From assembly GCF_007989085.1 (NCBI RefSeq), contig NZ_BJVJ01000019.1, forward strand, positions 1-64,000: a stretch of DNA of 64,000 nt, in the 5' to 3' direction. Each line of letters opens with the position of its first letter. The first letter of the stretch is position 1. The notes below the pieces were generated by a model that worked only from the letters and a program-made list of their open reading frames with translations, did no database searches and was not told the DNA's origin. The translations under genes and the position numbers were made by a program. Source of the DNA: Pseudonocardia sulfidoxydans NBRC 16205 (GTDB lineage Bacteria > Actinomycetota > Actinomycetes > Mycobacteriales > Pseudonocardiaceae). Shown here in pieces: positions 1 to 8,477 of this stretch.

Positions 1-65
1 CCTCCCGCGCGGACGGCGGCCGAACGTGCGCGCCGGTGCGGCAGCGGGTCCGCCGCATCACGAAG

Positions 66-90
66 GTCTGACTCCTGTCGTGGTGGGTAG
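66..90 (+). promoter_or_regulatory. Candidate SigF/SigB-type promoter of the lipoprotein gene
   Basis: GTCT (66-69) and GGGTAG (85-90) are separated by 15 bases. This fits the actinobacterial SigB/SigF form GNNT-N14-16-GGGTA. It lies 37 bases before the ATG at 127. The -35 half is weak, so this is inference from the motif and from the same motif before many genes in the window. Confidence 0.4.
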
Positions 91-126
91 GCGTCGATCA
101 CCGTCCGGAACGAGAGGGAGATCGAC

Positions 127-501
127 ATGGGCATCGACACGGGCCGCCGGCCCGCCCACCGCGTCGCCGCCGCCGTGCTGGCGGTGGCGCTCGCGACCGT
201 CGTGGTCGCGGGGTGCGAGGGCGGCTCGCGGAGCGGGAGCGACAACCCGGGCGCCGCCGTCGCCACCCCGACCGGGGTCGCTCCGCAGAAGACGTCGATC
301 AACGACGCGTCGGAGAAGGACCTGGCCGCGACCCTGCGCGACGCCGGGGTCAGCGATCCCGGCATGTGGGCCCAGACGCTGGTGCAGTACCGGCCCTACC
401 CGGCAGGTGATGCCGGCGCCACGCGCATCAAGGAGGTCCTGGACCAGTTCCGGGCCGACCCGGACACCGTCGCGAAGGTGACGGCGACCGTGACGGCCTG
501 A
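127..501 (+). CDS. Small secreted lipoprotein of unknown function
   Basis: The 124-aa protein has a basic N-terminus, one hydrophobic segment (about residues 13-28) and a lipobox VVAGC, so Cys29 or its neighbour should be lipidated and the protein anchored outside the membrane. A Gly/Ser-rich linker follows, then a small, mostly helical acidic domain. I do not recognise the family. The ATG at 127 is preceded by GAGAGGGAGATCGAC, an acceptable ribosome binding site. It may be stress-induced given the upstream GGGTAG motif. No partner gene is evident; the PASTA-like gene downstream is read in the same direction. Confidence 0.75.
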   Translation: MGIDTGRRPAHRVAAAVLAVALATVVVAGCEGGSRSGSDNPGAAVATPTGVAPQKTSINDASEKDLAATLRDAGVSDPGMWAQTLVQYRPYPAGDAGATRIKEVLDQFRADPDTVAKVTATVTA

Positions 502-583
502 CCCGTCGGTCGTGCCCGATGTTTGACGGGCCTGCTCCTGGAGGGACCCTCCGGTGAGCGGCTCTCGGTTCGAGGAGGCATGG

Positions 584-856
584 ATGCGGACGACGCTGGT
601 CCCGGCGCTGGTGGGGCTCGACAGCGGGGAGGCCATCGCGCTGTCGATGGAGGCCGGCGTGGTGATCGTGGCCGAACGTGAGGGCGCGCTCGCCGAGGGC
701 GGGCAGGTCGTGGCGCAGGTGCCGGCGGCCGGGACGCAGGTGGAGGCCGCGAGCCAGGTGCGGGTGGCGATGTCGGGCGGTGGGGGCGGCGGTGGGCCCG
801 CGGTGCCCGACCCCGTTCCGCCGCTCGGCCCGTCGGGCGCGAAGACCGTCGACTGA
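584..856 (+). CDS. Short PASTA-like domain protein
   Basis: The 90-aa protein resembles one PASTA-type repeat: a VPALVGLDSGEAIALSMEAG stretch, then a VVAQVPAAGTQVEAASQVRV stretch, followed by a Gly- and Pro-rich tail. PASTA domains usually occur in several copies on the outside of Ser/Thr kinases and penicillin-binding proteins and bind peptidoglycan fragments or beta-lactams. Here there is neither a signal peptide nor a kinase domain, so the protein is probably cytoplasmic and its role is unknown. I chose ATG 584 because GAGGAGG (572-578) sits five bases upstream; a GTG at 554 would add ten residues. Confidence 0.65.
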   Translation: MRTTLVPALVGLDSGEAIALSMEAGVVIVAEREGALAEGGQVVAQVPAAGTQVEAASQVRVAMSGGGGGGGPAVPDPVPPLGPSGAKTVD

Positions 857-904
857 CCGACGGCCGGGTCGCACCCGACCGGGCAGCCGAGGGCGCCCCG
901 GCCC

Positions 905-2710
905 TCACCCGTTGCCCGGCAGCAGCTCCCGCAGTTTCGTCCGGATGCCCTGGGCCACGAGGTGACCGGCGTCCGGGTCTCCCTTGAGGACGGCCTGCAG
1001 CACCGAGATCGCCTGGTCCGGTGTCGCGTGCGGCGGGATCGGGGGCACGTCGGGGTCGCAGTGCACGTCGATCACCGACGGCCGGTCCGCCGCGAGCGCG
1101 GCGTCCCAGGCGGGGCCCAGCGCGTCGGGATCGTCGACGGTCACGGCGTGCAGCCCGATGCCGGCGGCGAAGTCGGCGTAGGAGACGTCGGGAAGCGCCT
1201 GCGACTCGTCGAACCGCGGCGCCCCACCCATTGCGCGCAGCTCCCAGCTGACCTGGGTGAGGTCGTTGTTGTGCAGGACGCACACGATCAGCCGCGGGTC
1301 GGCCCAGCGTGGGGCGTAGCGGGCGATGGTCAGCAGCTCGGCGAGGTTGTTCATCTGCATCGCACCGTCCCCGACCAGGGCGATCGCGGGCCGGTCGGGG
1401 TGGGCGAACTTGGCGCCGATCGCGTAGGGCACCGCGGCGCCCATCGTCGCGAGCGTGCCCGACAGCGAGCAGCGGACGTCGCCGTGGACCTTCAGCAGTC
1501 GCGCGTACCAGTTGGCGACGGACCCGGAGTCGGCGGCGACGATCGCGTTCGCGGGCAGGCGTTGGGAGAGCTCCCGGACGATCCGCATGGGGTTGACCGG
1601 CTTCGCGTCGACCAGCGACTGGGCGTCGATGGTCTCCCACCAGCGGGCGACGTTGGACTCGACGGTCTCGCGCCATGACCGGTCGGCGGGCCCGGACAGC
1701 CGTGGCAGCAGCGCGTGCAGGGTCGCCCCGGCGTCGCCGACCAGGGTGACCTCGGTCGGGTAGCGCATCCCGACGCGGCTGCCGTCGAGGTCGATCTGCA
1801 CCGCCCTGGCCTGCGGCGTCCCTTCCTTGAACTCCGGGAGGAACTGCGAGTACGGGAAGCCGGTGCCGACCATCAGCAGGGTGTCGCAGTCGCGCATCAG
1901 CTCGTAGCTGGCCCGGGTGCCCAGCAGGCCGATCGCCCCGGTGACCCAGGGCAGGTCGTCGGGCAGGACGTCCTTGCCCAGCAACGCCTTCGCCACCCCG
2001 GCGCCGAGGATGTCGGCGACCGCGGTGACCTCCGCCGAGGCACCTCGGGCGCCCTGCCCGACGAGGATCGCGACCTTCTCGCCGGCGTTGAGCACCTCGG
2101 CGGCGCGGTCGAGCTCGTCGTCGGGTGGTACGGCCGTCGGCGTCCGCAGCACGGTCGTCCCGCCGGCCGGGACGTGCTTGAACTCGTGCGCCGGGGCGCT
2201 GTAGGTCTGCTCCTGCACGTCGCTGGGCACGATGATCGCGGTCGGGGCGCGGTGGGTCAGGGCGGTGCGGACGGCCCGGTCGACCGCGTTGGGCAGCTGC
2301 TCGGGGACGTTCACCTCGACCAGGAAGGCGCTCGCCACGTCGGCGAACAGCGTGTGGAGGTCGACCTCCTGCTGGTAGGCCCCGCCCATCGCGCTGCGTT
2401 CGGTCTGCCCGACGACGGCGACGACCGGTACGTGGTCGAGCTTCGCGTCGTAGAGGCCGTTGAGCAGGTGGATCGCGCCGGGCCCGGACGTCGCGGCACA
2501 CACCCCGACGCCGCCGGAGAACTTGGCCTGGCCGACCGCGGCGAACGCGGCCATCTCCTCGTGGCGGACCTGGATGAACGACGGGTCGTCGTCGGCCCGG
2601 CCGAAGGCCGTCACGAGCCCGTTGATGCCGTCGCCCGGGTACGCGAACACCTCCCGCACCCCCCAGTCGCGCAGCCGCGCGAGCAGCACGTCGCCGACGG
2701 TGTCCGCCAT
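905..2710 (-). CDS. ThDP-dependent pyruvate oxidase/acetolactate-synthase-like enzyme
   Basis: The 601-aa protein has the three-domain layout of the ThDP enzyme family: N-terminal Pyr domain with the cofactor-activating Glu in RHEEMAAF (about residue 51), a central domain, and a C-terminal PP domain with the metal/ThDP motif GDGAMQMNN followed by HNNDL. Length and the YPGDGINGL and SGPGAIHLLNGLYDA motifs match the POX/pyruvate dehydrogenase (cytochrome)-like group, which decarboxylates pyruvate to acetate, rather than biosynthetic IlvB. The substrate is not proven. GAGGTGACAG precedes the ATG. No partner subunit lies nearby, so it probably acts as a homo-oligomer. Confidence 0.85.
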   Translation of the reverse strand: MADTVGDVLLARLRDWGVREVFAYPGDGINGLVTAFGRADDDPSFIQVRHEEMAAFAAVGQAKFSGGVGVCAATSGPGAIHLLNGLYDAKLDHVPVVAVVGQTERSAMGGAYQQEVDLHTLFADVASAFLVEVNVPEQLPNAVDRAVRTALTHRAPTAIIVPSDVQEQTYSAPAHEFKHVPAGGTTVLRTPTAVPPDDELDRAAEVLNAGEKVAILVGQGARGASAEVTAVADILGAGVAKALLGKDVLPDDLPWVTGAIGLLGTRASYELMRDCDTLLMVGTGFPYSQFLPEFKEGTPQARAVQIDLDGSRVGMRYPTEVTLVGDAGATLHALLPRLSGPADRSWRETVESNVARWWETIDAQSLVDAKPVNPMRIVRELSQRLPANAIVAADSGSVANWYARLLKVHGDVRCSLSGTLATMGAAVPYAIGAKFAHPDRPAIALVGDGAMQMNNLAELLTIARYAPRWADPRLIVCVLHNNDLTQVSWELRAMGGAPRFDESQALPDVSYADFAAGIGLHAVTVDDPDALGPAWDAALAADRPSVIDVHCDPDVPPIPPHATPDQAISVLQAVLKGDPDAGHLVAQGIRTKLRELLPGNG

Positions 2711-2773
2711 CTGTCACCTCGTCATCCGCATCGGGGTACCGCGGCGGGCCGGTGGCCCGCCGATGTCCGTCGG

Positions 2774-2798
2774 CTACCCCGCCGACGACGGCCCACAC
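2774..2798 (-). promoter_or_regulatory. Candidate SigB/SigF-type promoter of the ThDP enzyme gene
   Basis: On the minus strand, GTGT (2795-2798) and GGGTAG (2774-2779) are 15 bases apart, fitting GNNT-N15-GGGTA. The site is about 65 bases upstream of the start at 2710. The -35 match is weak; the -10 match is good. Confidence 0.4.
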
Positions 2799-2902
2799 GT
2801 GGTGTCGCAACGGCGGCCGAGCAGATCACGCTCGCCCTGGTGCGTGTCGGGGAGTACCGGCCGGTCCTGGCGGGGCCGCGGACACCCGGGTGCGCTCCCG
2901 GG

Positions 2903-3725
2903 TCAGGGCTGGTTGTCGAGCATTCCTGCGCGCAGCTTCTGCAGGGTGCGGCTGAGCAGTCGCGACACGTGCATCTGCGAGATGCCGATCTCCTCACCGA
3001 TCTGCGACTGGGTGCGGCCGTCGAAGAAGCGCAGGACGAGGATGCGGCGTTCGCGCTCGGAGAGGCGGGCGAGCAGCGGCCGCAGCGTCGCCAGGTCGTC
3101 GACGAGACCGAGCCGGGGGTCGAGCTCGCCGATGCGCTCGCCGGGCGGGATGTCGTCCGGCCCGGTGGCGGCGTCGAGTGTCGCGGCCTGGTGGTTGTCC
3201 TCGGCGTGCAGGGCCTCGACGATCTCCTCCAGGTCGACGTCGAGGCGGCGAGGCCAGCTCCGACGGCTTCGGCGCGCGGCCCAGCTCCTGGGTCAGCGGG
3301 CCGGTGGCCTGGCGGATCGCGACGGAGACGTCCTTGAGCCGGCGCGGCACCCGCACGCTCCACGACTGGTCGCGGTACCAGCGCAGGATCGCCCCGCGCA
3401 CGCACGGCACGAGGTAGCCGAGGACGTCACCGCGAGCACGGTCGGGATCCCAGTGGTCGACGGCCCGCACGACGGCCTCCGACGCCGCCTGCCCGATGTC
3501 GTCCCGCGACCAGGGCCGGGTGCCCGAGTAGCGGCCGGCGATCCGGCCGGCGACGGGCAGGAACGCGACGATCAGCTCGTCGCGCAACGCGGCGCGGGCG
3601 GGGTCGTCGGGCGGCAGTGAGGCGAGGCGCTGCAGCTGCGTCAGCTCGGCGGCGAACGGGCGGGTGTCGTCGACGGACACGGCGACCGGTGGCGTGTCGG
3701 GGAGGACGGGGGTTGCTGAGGGCAC
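2903..3725 (-). pseudogene. SigF/SigB-family RNA polymerase sigma factor, frameshifted
   Basis: From the GTG at 3725 the protein reads as a normal SigF-type sigma factor through regions 2 and early 3 (GRYSGTRPWSRDD, RDQSWSVRVPRRLKD, LGRAPKPSELA). At about 3246-3254 one extra base (a seven-base stretch where six are expected after the ELA codons) shifts the frame. The neighbouring frame then continues the same family without break: LDVDLEEIVEALH, LSERERRILVLRFFDG, and a region 4 helix-turn-helix SQIGEEIGISQMHVSRLLSR, ending at the TGA at 2903. As written, the product loses region 4 and cannot contact -35 elements. It could be a true pseudogene, a programmed shift or a sequencing error. Two intact paralogues occur at 12595 and 23981. 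Confidence 0.8.
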
Positions 3726-3752
3726 GGCGCCTCCGCATCGCAGGAGGGCGGA

Positions 3753-3772
3753 GAGGCGACCGGTTGCACCTC
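3753..3772 (-). promoter_or_regulatory. Conserved 20-bp element upstream of a sigma gene, copy 1
   Basis: GAGGCGACCGGTTGCACCTC on the plus strand lies 28 bases upstream of the start at 3725. Near-identical sequences sit at almost the same distance before the other two SigF-type genes (13484 and 24886). The GAGG/CCTC ends form a short inverted repeat. The role is unknown: leader element, operator or part of a promoter. Confidence 0.5.
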
Positions 3773-3868
3773 GACGGCCGGGAGCGCCGACCGAGCGTCA
3801 GACCATACTCCCGATCGGTCCCGCGCGCACCGTGCCCGGCGCCGCCGCGCGGCGGTCCGGGCGCGCGG

Positions 3869-5473
3869 TCAGGGCTGGTCGGGCGGGTGGATGCGCCTGT
3901 GCACCGCCCGGACCGCCGCCCGGTACAGCGGTCCTGCGGCACCCGATGCGGCGAGCGCGGCGCGGGCCGCGTTGGCACCCGGGGCGCCGTGGACGGCACC
4001 ACCCGGGTGCGCCGACGCGCCTGCGAGGAACAGCCGGTCGACGGGGGTGTCGGCGCGCCCGGTCCCGGGGACGGGCCGGAACACCAGCTGCTGGTGGATG
4101 GCGGCCGTCCCGGCGTTGATGGCTCCGTCGACGAGGCTGGGGTTGCGTGCCTGCAGGTCGGCGGGGCCGGCGATGCTGCGGGCGCGGACCAGGCCGGCGA
4201 AGCCGGGGGCGTTGCGCTCGACGAGGGCCTCGACGAGGTCGGCGTGGCGGCGGGCGTCGTCGGCGGTCCAGCCGAGGTCGCGCGGCACGTGGGTGTAGGC
4301 CCAGGCCGACTCGGTGCCCGTCGGCGACCGGGTCGGGTCGGTCGTGGTCATCTGCCCGAACAGCACGAACGGCTCCCGGGGCACCCGCCCGGCGGACAGG
4401 TCGGCGGCGTAGCCGCGCAGCCCGTCGAGGCCGACGCCCAGATGCACCGTGCCGGCGTCGCGGGCTCCCGGCGCGGTCCAGGGCACGGGGGCGTCGAGCG
4501 CCCAGTCGACCTTGACGGTGGCGAGGTCCCACTCGAAGCGGCGCAGGTCGTCGACGAACCGGCCCGGCAGGTGCTCCTCCCCCACGAGGTCCCGGTACAG
4601 GACGGGGGCGGCGACGTCGGCGAGCACGGCACGCCGCGCGCGGACCGCGACCCCGTCGCCGTCGCGGACGCCGAGCGCGCGGCCGCCGGCGACCAGCACC
4701 CGCGACACCGGACGGCCGACGTCGATGCGGCCGCCGCGGCCGCCGAAGCGGGTGACGAGCGCGTCGGTCAGCCGGCCCGCCCCGCCCTGCGGGACCGGGA
4801 AGCCGACGTCCTGGCCCAGCATCGCGAGCAGCCAGCCGAACACGGCGCTGCCGGGGGCGTCGGGGCCGACGTCGGTGTGCAGGGCGTTGCCCGCGAGCAG
4901 CAGGCCGGCGCCGTCGCCGGTGAAGTGCTCGCGGCCGAACGTGGTGACGGGCTGGACCAGCATCCGCGCGAACCGCAGCGCCTCGGCGGTACCCAGGGCC
5001 CGCAGCAGCCGCGGTGTGCCGCGCAGCGGCGGGAACGGTCGCAACACGGTGTCCAGCAACGGTTCCCGGATGCGCTGCCATTGCGCGACCAGCGCCCGCC
5101 ACGCGTCGCCGTCGCCGGGTGCCCAGGCGTCGAGCCCGGCGGCGGTGGTGTCGAGGTCGCGCGACAGGACGGCGCACCGGTCGTCCGGGGTGACGTGGGC
5201 CAGGACCGCGGGGGCGTGCCGCCAGCGCAGGCCGTGGTGTTCCAGGTCGAGCTCGCGCAGCACCGGCGAGGCCGCGCCGAGCGGGTAGAAGGCGCTGAAC
5301 AGGTCGTTGACGAACCCGGGGGCGGTGACCTCGGCGCTGCGCACGGCTCCGCCGGGCGCCTCGGACGCCTCGCACACGAGCACGTCCCAGCCGGCGTCGG
5401 CGAGGATGTTCGCGGCGACGAGCCCGTTGTGCCCGGCGCCGACGACGACCGCGTCGACGACGGTGTCGCTCAC
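3869..5473 (-). CDS. FAD-dependent phytoene-dehydrogenase-like oxidoreductase
   Basis: The 534-aa protein begins with a Rossmann dinucleotide-binding motif VVGAGHNGLVAAN (about residues 8-20) followed by an acidic CEAS segment, and ends with LFLAGASAHPGGAVHG and PGANAARAAL, the C-terminal FAD contacts of the CrtI/NAD(P)-dependent amine oxidase superfamily. This places it with the 'phytoene dehydrogenase-related' proteins common in actinobacteria. No carotenoid genes are nearby, so the substrate is unknown. I chose the GTG at 5473, which has GGAGG eight bases upstream. A good stress-type promoter lies just upstream, which suggests SigF-type control. Confidence 0.8.
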   Translation of the reverse strand: MSDTVVDAVVVGAGHNGLVAANILADAGWDVLVCEASEAPGGAVRSAEVTAPGFVNDLFSAFYPLGAASPVLRELDLEHHGLRWRHAPAVLAHVTPDDRCAVLSRDLDTTAAGLDAWAPGDGDAWRALVAQWQRIREPLLDTVLRPFPPLRGTPRLLRALGTAEALRFARMLVQPVTTFGREHFTGDGAGLLLAGNALHTDVGPDAPGSAVFGWLLAMLGQDVGFPVPQGGAGRLTDALVTRFGGRGGRIDVGRPVSRVLVAGGRALGVRDGDGVAVRARRAVLADVAAPVLYRDLVGEEHLPGRFVDDLRRFEWDLATVKVDWALDAPVPWTAPGARDAGTVHLGVGLDGLRGYAADLSAGRVPREPFVLFGQMTTTDPTRSPTGTESAWAYTHVPRDLGWTADDARRHADLVEALVERNAPGFAGLVRARSIAGPADLQARNPSLVDGAINAGTAAIHQQLVFRPVPGTGRADTPVDRLFLAGASAHPGGAVHGAPGANAARAALAASGAAGPLYRAAVRAVHRRIHPPDQP

Positions 5474-5495
5474 CTGCACCACCTCCGCCACGGTT

Positions 5496-5521
5496 CTACC
5501 CCGGGCAGGTGCTGGCGGAAC
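5496..5521 (-). promoter_or_regulatory. Candidate SigF-type promoter of the FAD oxidoreductase gene
   Basis: On the minus strand, GTTC (5518-5521) is followed after 16 bases by GGGTAG (5496-5501), close to the actinobacterial SigF consensus GTTT-N15-17-GGGTA. The -10 ends 22 bases before the start at 5473. Confidence 0.6.
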
Positions 5522-5606
5522 GGCCCGGTGGAACGGCCCGGTGGAACACGGCGGCGCGTGCGACCATGCGGAGGTCTGCTCCGGCGCACGAGGAAAGGTC
5601 CCCGAC

Positions 5607-6110
5607 GTGGCCGCAGATTCCGATCCGCCTGCCGACGCGGCGTGGAACGAGGCCGCGCGTGACGAGACGGAGACCGAGCGTCTCGACCGCAACTGGAACG
5701 ACCTGCTGCAGGAGCTGCGCGTCGCCCAGACCGGTGTGCAGCTGCTGACGGGGCTGCTGCTGACCGTGCCGTTCCAGAGCCGGTTCCCCGACCTGCTCAC
5801 CCATCAGCGGGTCGTCTACCTCGTCGCGCTCGGGCTGTCGATCACCGCGACGGGGCTGCTGATCGCGCCGGTCCTGCTGCACCGTCTGCTGTTCCGCCTG
5901 CACGCCCGGCGCCCGCTGGTCGCGGCCGGTCAGGCTTTCGCGATCGCGGGGCTGGGGACGCTCGGGTTCGCGGTCGTCGCGGTCGTGGACCTGATCTTCG
6001 ACGTCGTGCTCGGCGCCGCGGCCGGCGTGATCGCCGCGGCGTGTGCGCTGGCCGTGTTCGCGGCGTTGTGGCTCGTCTTCCCGATGGTGGTGCGTCGCCG
6101 CGTCGGCTGA
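5607..6110 (+). CDS. Four-helix membrane protein, DUF6328-like
   Basis: The 167-aa protein has an acidic N-terminus with RLDRNWNDLLQELRVAQTG, then about four hydrophobic segments (roughly residues 45-60, 70-92, 108-128 and 133-155) and a short basic C-terminus. The pattern 'NELLQELRVxQTGVQ...LTVPFQ..F' is typical of the DUF6328 family, small actinobacterial inner-membrane proteins of unknown role. I chose the GTG at 5607 because AGGAAAGG lies eight bases upstream. It is divergent from the FAD oxidoreductase gene. Confidence 0.75.
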   Translation: MAADSDPPADAAWNEAARDETETERLDRNWNDLLQELRVAQTGVQLLTGLLLTVPFQSRFPDLLTHQRVVYLVALGLSITATGLLIAPVLLHRLLFRLHARRPLVAAGQAFAIAGLGTLGFAVVAVVDLIFDVVLGAAAGVIAAACALAVFAALWLVFPMVVRRRVG

Positions 6111-6155
6111 CCTCGGCCGAGGGACAGGGAGCGGTGTCGGGGCCCGCCCACCGGA

Positions 6156-6180
6156 GTTTCATGCCCGGGCGGCCGGGTAG
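6156..6180 (+). promoter_or_regulatory. SigF-type promoter upstream of the flavodoxin-like gene
   Basis: GTTT (6156-6159), 15 bases, then GGGTAG (6175-6180) is a near-perfect match to the actinobacterial SigF consensus. The ATG follows at 6190, so transcription should begin within a few bases of the start codon and the mRNA would be leaderless or nearly so; no ribosome binding site is visible. Confidence 0.75.
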
Positions 6181-6189
6181 CGACTCGTC

Positions 6190-6804
6190 ATGCCAGAACT
6201 CTCCGTCGTCGCCCTGAACTGCACGTTGACGCCCTCGCCCGGGGAGTCGAGCACGCAGAAGCTGCTCGACGAGGTGCTGGTCTCCCTCGCGACCCGCACG
6301 ACCATCGCCTCCGACGTCGTGCGGCTGGTCGACCACGACGTCAAGCCCGGGGTGGAGCCCGACATGGGTCCGGGCGACGAATGGCCCGCGATCCGCGACC
6401 GCATCCGGGCCGCCGACGTCCTGCTCGTCGCGACGCCGACGTGGCTGGGACACATGAGCTCGGTCGCCCAGCGGATGCTGGAGCGCCTCGACGCCGAGCT
6501 GTCCGAGACCGACGACGACGGCCGCCCGATCATGTTCGGCAAGGTCGCCGTCGTCGCGGTCGTCGGGAACGAGGATGGCGCCCACAAGATCGTCGCCGAC
6601 ATGCAGCAGGCGTTGAACGACGTCGGGTTCAGCCTGCCGGCCCAGGGCTCGGTGTACTGGAACGGCGAGGCGATGTCGGGTGTGGACTACAAGGACCTCG
6701 ACGAGGTCCCCGAGGCCGTCTCGTCGGCGACCGCGACGCTGACCGCGAACGCCGCGCACCTGGCCGCGCTGCTCGGTGCGCAGCAGTACCCCGCCGCGTC
6801 CTGA
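6190..6804 (+). CDS. Flavodoxin-like/NAD(P)H-dependent FMN reductase family protein
   Basis: The 204-aa protein has a flavodoxin-like fold signature: strand VVALNCTLTPSPGESST (FMN phosphate loop), a middle LLVATPTWLGHMSSVAQRMLERLD segment typical of NADPH-dependent FMN reductases and WrbA-like proteins, and KVAVVAVVGNEDGAHK. It probably binds FMN and reduces quinones, disulfides or other small acceptors in the cytoplasm; the acceptor cannot be read from sequence. The strong SigF-type promoter only ten bases upstream suggests induction under stress and a leaderless transcript. Confidence 0.8.
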   Translation: MPELSVVALNCTLTPSPGESSTQKLLDEVLVSLATRTTIASDVVRLVDHDVKPGVEPDMGPGDEWPAIRDRIRAADVLLVATPTWLGHMSSVAQRMLERLDAELSETDDDGRPIMFGKVAVVAVVGNEDGAHKIVADMQQALNDVGFSLPAQGSVYWNGEAMSGVDYKDLDEVPEAVSSATATLTANAAHLAALLGAQQYPAAS

Positions 6805-6805
6805 C

Positions 6806-6827
6806 CCGGGCCCACGGGCCGGCCCGG
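6806..6827. terminator. Hairpin between convergent genes
   Basis: CCGGGCC (6806-6812) and GGCCCGG (6821-6827) form a 7-bp GC stem with an 8-base loop directly between the stops of two convergent genes. There is no T-tract, as is common in high-GC actinobacteria. Confidence 0.5.
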
Positions 6828-7550
6828 TCAGCCCGTGACCGACGCCGCGGGCGAGTCCGACGGCGCCGTCGCCACCGACGGCGAGCCGGCGAGCACCGCG
6901 TCGAGGTCGTCGCACAGGTCGCCGACGGAGTCGTAGACCGCCTTCGCCCCCGCGTCGCGCAGCTCGGCCGCGGAGAACCCGCCGGTCCGGACGGCGACGC
7001 AGTCCTGACCCGCGCGGGCGGCGGCCTCCATGTCCCACACCGTGTCACCGACGACGAGCGCGTCGCCCCCGCCGACCTGCTCGAGCGCGGCGGCGACGAG
7101 GTCGGGCTCGGGCTTCGTCCGCTCCACGTCCTCGCTCGTCGTCCACGCGGCGGCCAGCTCACGGCCGTCGAACAGGTCCAGGTAGGCGTCGACGTGGTCG
7201 GGTTTGCCCGAGCTGGCCAGCACGACGGTCGGGCCGCGGTCGCCGACGGCGCGCAGCAGCTCCCGCACCCGCTCGAACGCGGCGACCTCGCCCAGCATCG
7301 GCTCGAACTCCTCGGCCCACGCCGCGCGCAGCGTGTCGCCGTGCTCGTGTTCGGCGTCGTCACCGGCGACGGCGGCGACGAGCTGGTCGCCGCCCATGCC
7401 GATCGCGCGGTGCAGCCGCCACACCGGCAGCGTGATCCCGACCCGGCGGAACGCCCGGTACCAGGCCAGCGCGTGCTGGTAGTTGGTGTCGACGAGGGTG
7501 CCGTCGACGTCGAGGACGACGGCGTCGTAGACCGTGCGCCGACCGCTCAC
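6828..7550 (-). CDS. HAD-superfamily (subfamily IA) phosphatase
   Basis: The 240-aa protein carries HAD motif I LDVDGTLVD (Asp14 nucleophile, Asp16 acid/base), a helical cap after it, motif II VVLASSG, and motif III/IV KPEPDLV and ALVVGDTVWDM. This is the beta-phosphoglucomutase/phosphoglycolate-phosphatase type of hydrolase. It should hydrolyse a small phosphate ester in the cytosol; the substrate is not identifiable. Its start overlaps the stop of the upstream 78-aa gene by four bases, so the two are probably translated together. Confidence 0.85.
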   Translation of the reverse strand: MSGRRTVYDAVVLDVDGTLVDTNYQHALAWYRAFRRVGITLPVWRLHRAIGMGGDQLVAAVAGDDAEHEHGDTLRAAWAEEFEPMLGEVAAFERVRELLRAVGDRGPTVVLASSGKPDHVDAYLDLFDGRELAAAWTTSEDVERTKPEPDLVAAALEQVGGGDALVVGDTVWDMEAAARAGQDCVAVRTGGFSAAELRDAGAKAVYDSVGDLCDDLDAVLAGSPSVATAPSDSPAASVTG

Positions 7551-7783
7551 GACGTCCCGTTGCGCCGGATCTCGGCACCCGTCTCCCCGGCGAAGCCCTC
7601 GTCCTGGCCCGCGGCGCGGCCGACGAACTCCTCCGAGCGGCCGACGCCGGTGGTGGACCCGCTGTCGCCGCGCTCGGTGTCGCGCCCACCCGTCTCGCGG
7701 GTGCGGGCGACGTCGGCGTCGGGTCGGACGTCGTCCTCGGCGGTGCGGGGCTTGCCGAGCAGCGATCGGAGACGGTCGAACAC
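7547..7783 (-). CDS. Small disordered hydrophilic protein
   Basis: The 78-aa protein starts FDRLRSLLGKP and continues as an Asp/Glu/Arg/Gly/Thr-rich, probably disordered chain. I do not recognise a family. GTG 7783 has GGAGG six bases upstream, and the stop overlaps the HAD phosphatase start. Such short acidic proteins often occur in stress regulons; a candidate SigF-type promoter at 7831-7856 supports that reading. Confidence 0.6.
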   Translation of the reverse strand: MFDRLRSLLGKPRTAEDDVRPDADVARTRETGGRDTERGDSGSTTGVGRSEEFVGRAAGQDEGFAGETGAEIRRNGTS

Positions 7784-7821
7784 AGCGGACCTCCAGGTGG
7801 GAGAGGGGGCAGCGGGTGCGG

Positions 7822-8343
7822 TCACTCGGCGTACCCGCGCGCCCGCGCGGTCACACCTGGGCCGGGCTCGCGGCGGCCGCCGACCCGGGCCAGTACGCCT
7901 GCCAGCACGTCCTCCGCGACCGCGCCGGGCAGGTCGGAGCCGAGCCGCCGCTGCAGCGCGGCCCGCAGGTGGACCCCGCCGACGGCCGACGCCGCGGCGG
8001 CCGCCGTCGCCACCAGGGCGTTCAGCGCGGTCCAGCGGTCGGGGCGGGCGCCGTCACGACGGTCGGCGGCGGCCGCGGCGACCGGCGCCAGCAGCAACCG
8101 GGGGACGAGACCGGGCGGGTCGCTGCGCGGCGGGGCGACGGGCAGCTTGTCGACGACGAGCTCCCCCGCCGCCGCGACACCGGCGGCGATCTTCGCCGGT
8201 ACCGTCGCGAGCCGGTCGAGCGGCGCCGGGTCGGTCGGCATCGCCGTCAGGACGAGCGCGGTGGCCGCGGACGTGCTGCGGGCGCCGGTGGCCAGCCCGA
8301 TCGCCGCGGCCCGGACCAGCACCCCCCTCAGGAGAAGTCCCAT
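7822..8343 (-). CDS. Ala-rich hypothetical protein, possibly membrane-associated
   Basis: The 173-aa protein has an N-terminal hydrophobic run (LLLRGVLVRAAAIGLATGA) and a second moderately hydrophobic region around residues 84-95, plus KLPVAPPRSDPPGLVPRLLL, resembling DUF4126-like small membrane proteins; this is a weak likeness. ATG 8343 has GGAGGG five bases upstream. It is transcribed away from dps and toward the 78-aa gene. Confidence 0.6.
   Translation of the reverse strand: MGLLLRGVLVRAAAIGLATGARSTSAATALVLTAMPTDPAPLDRLATVPAKIAAGVAAAGELVVDKLPVAPPRSDPPGLVPRLLLAPVAAAAADRRDGARPDRWTALNALVATAAAAASAVGGVHLRAALQRRLGSDLPGAVAEDVLAGVLARVGGRREPGPGVTARARGYAE
7831..7856 (-). promoter_or_regulatory. 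Candidate SigB/SigF-type promoter inside the end of the upstream gene
   Basis: On the minus strand, GTGT (7853-7856), 16 bases, then GGGTAC (7831-7836). It sits in the last codons of the 173-aa gene and about 48 bases before the GTG at 7783. Confidence 0.4.
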
Positions 8344-8477
8344 GCGGACCCTCCTACCCCGCCGGGACCCGGAGAACCACACGCACCGGTGACGTTTCAC
8401 CTCGCACGTACCGGGGCACGCCGACGTCGCACCCCCGCCCCGCATCGACCATCGAGAGAACTCGGGAGAGAGGAACC

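Noticed and set aside
396-2810. An 804-codon open frame on the minus strand overlapping the ThDP enzyme gene
   Set aside because: It is Arg/Gly/Pro-rich, lacks domain motifs, and lies in a shifted frame of a gene with clear ThDP motifs. Such long shadow frames are usual in high-GC DNA.
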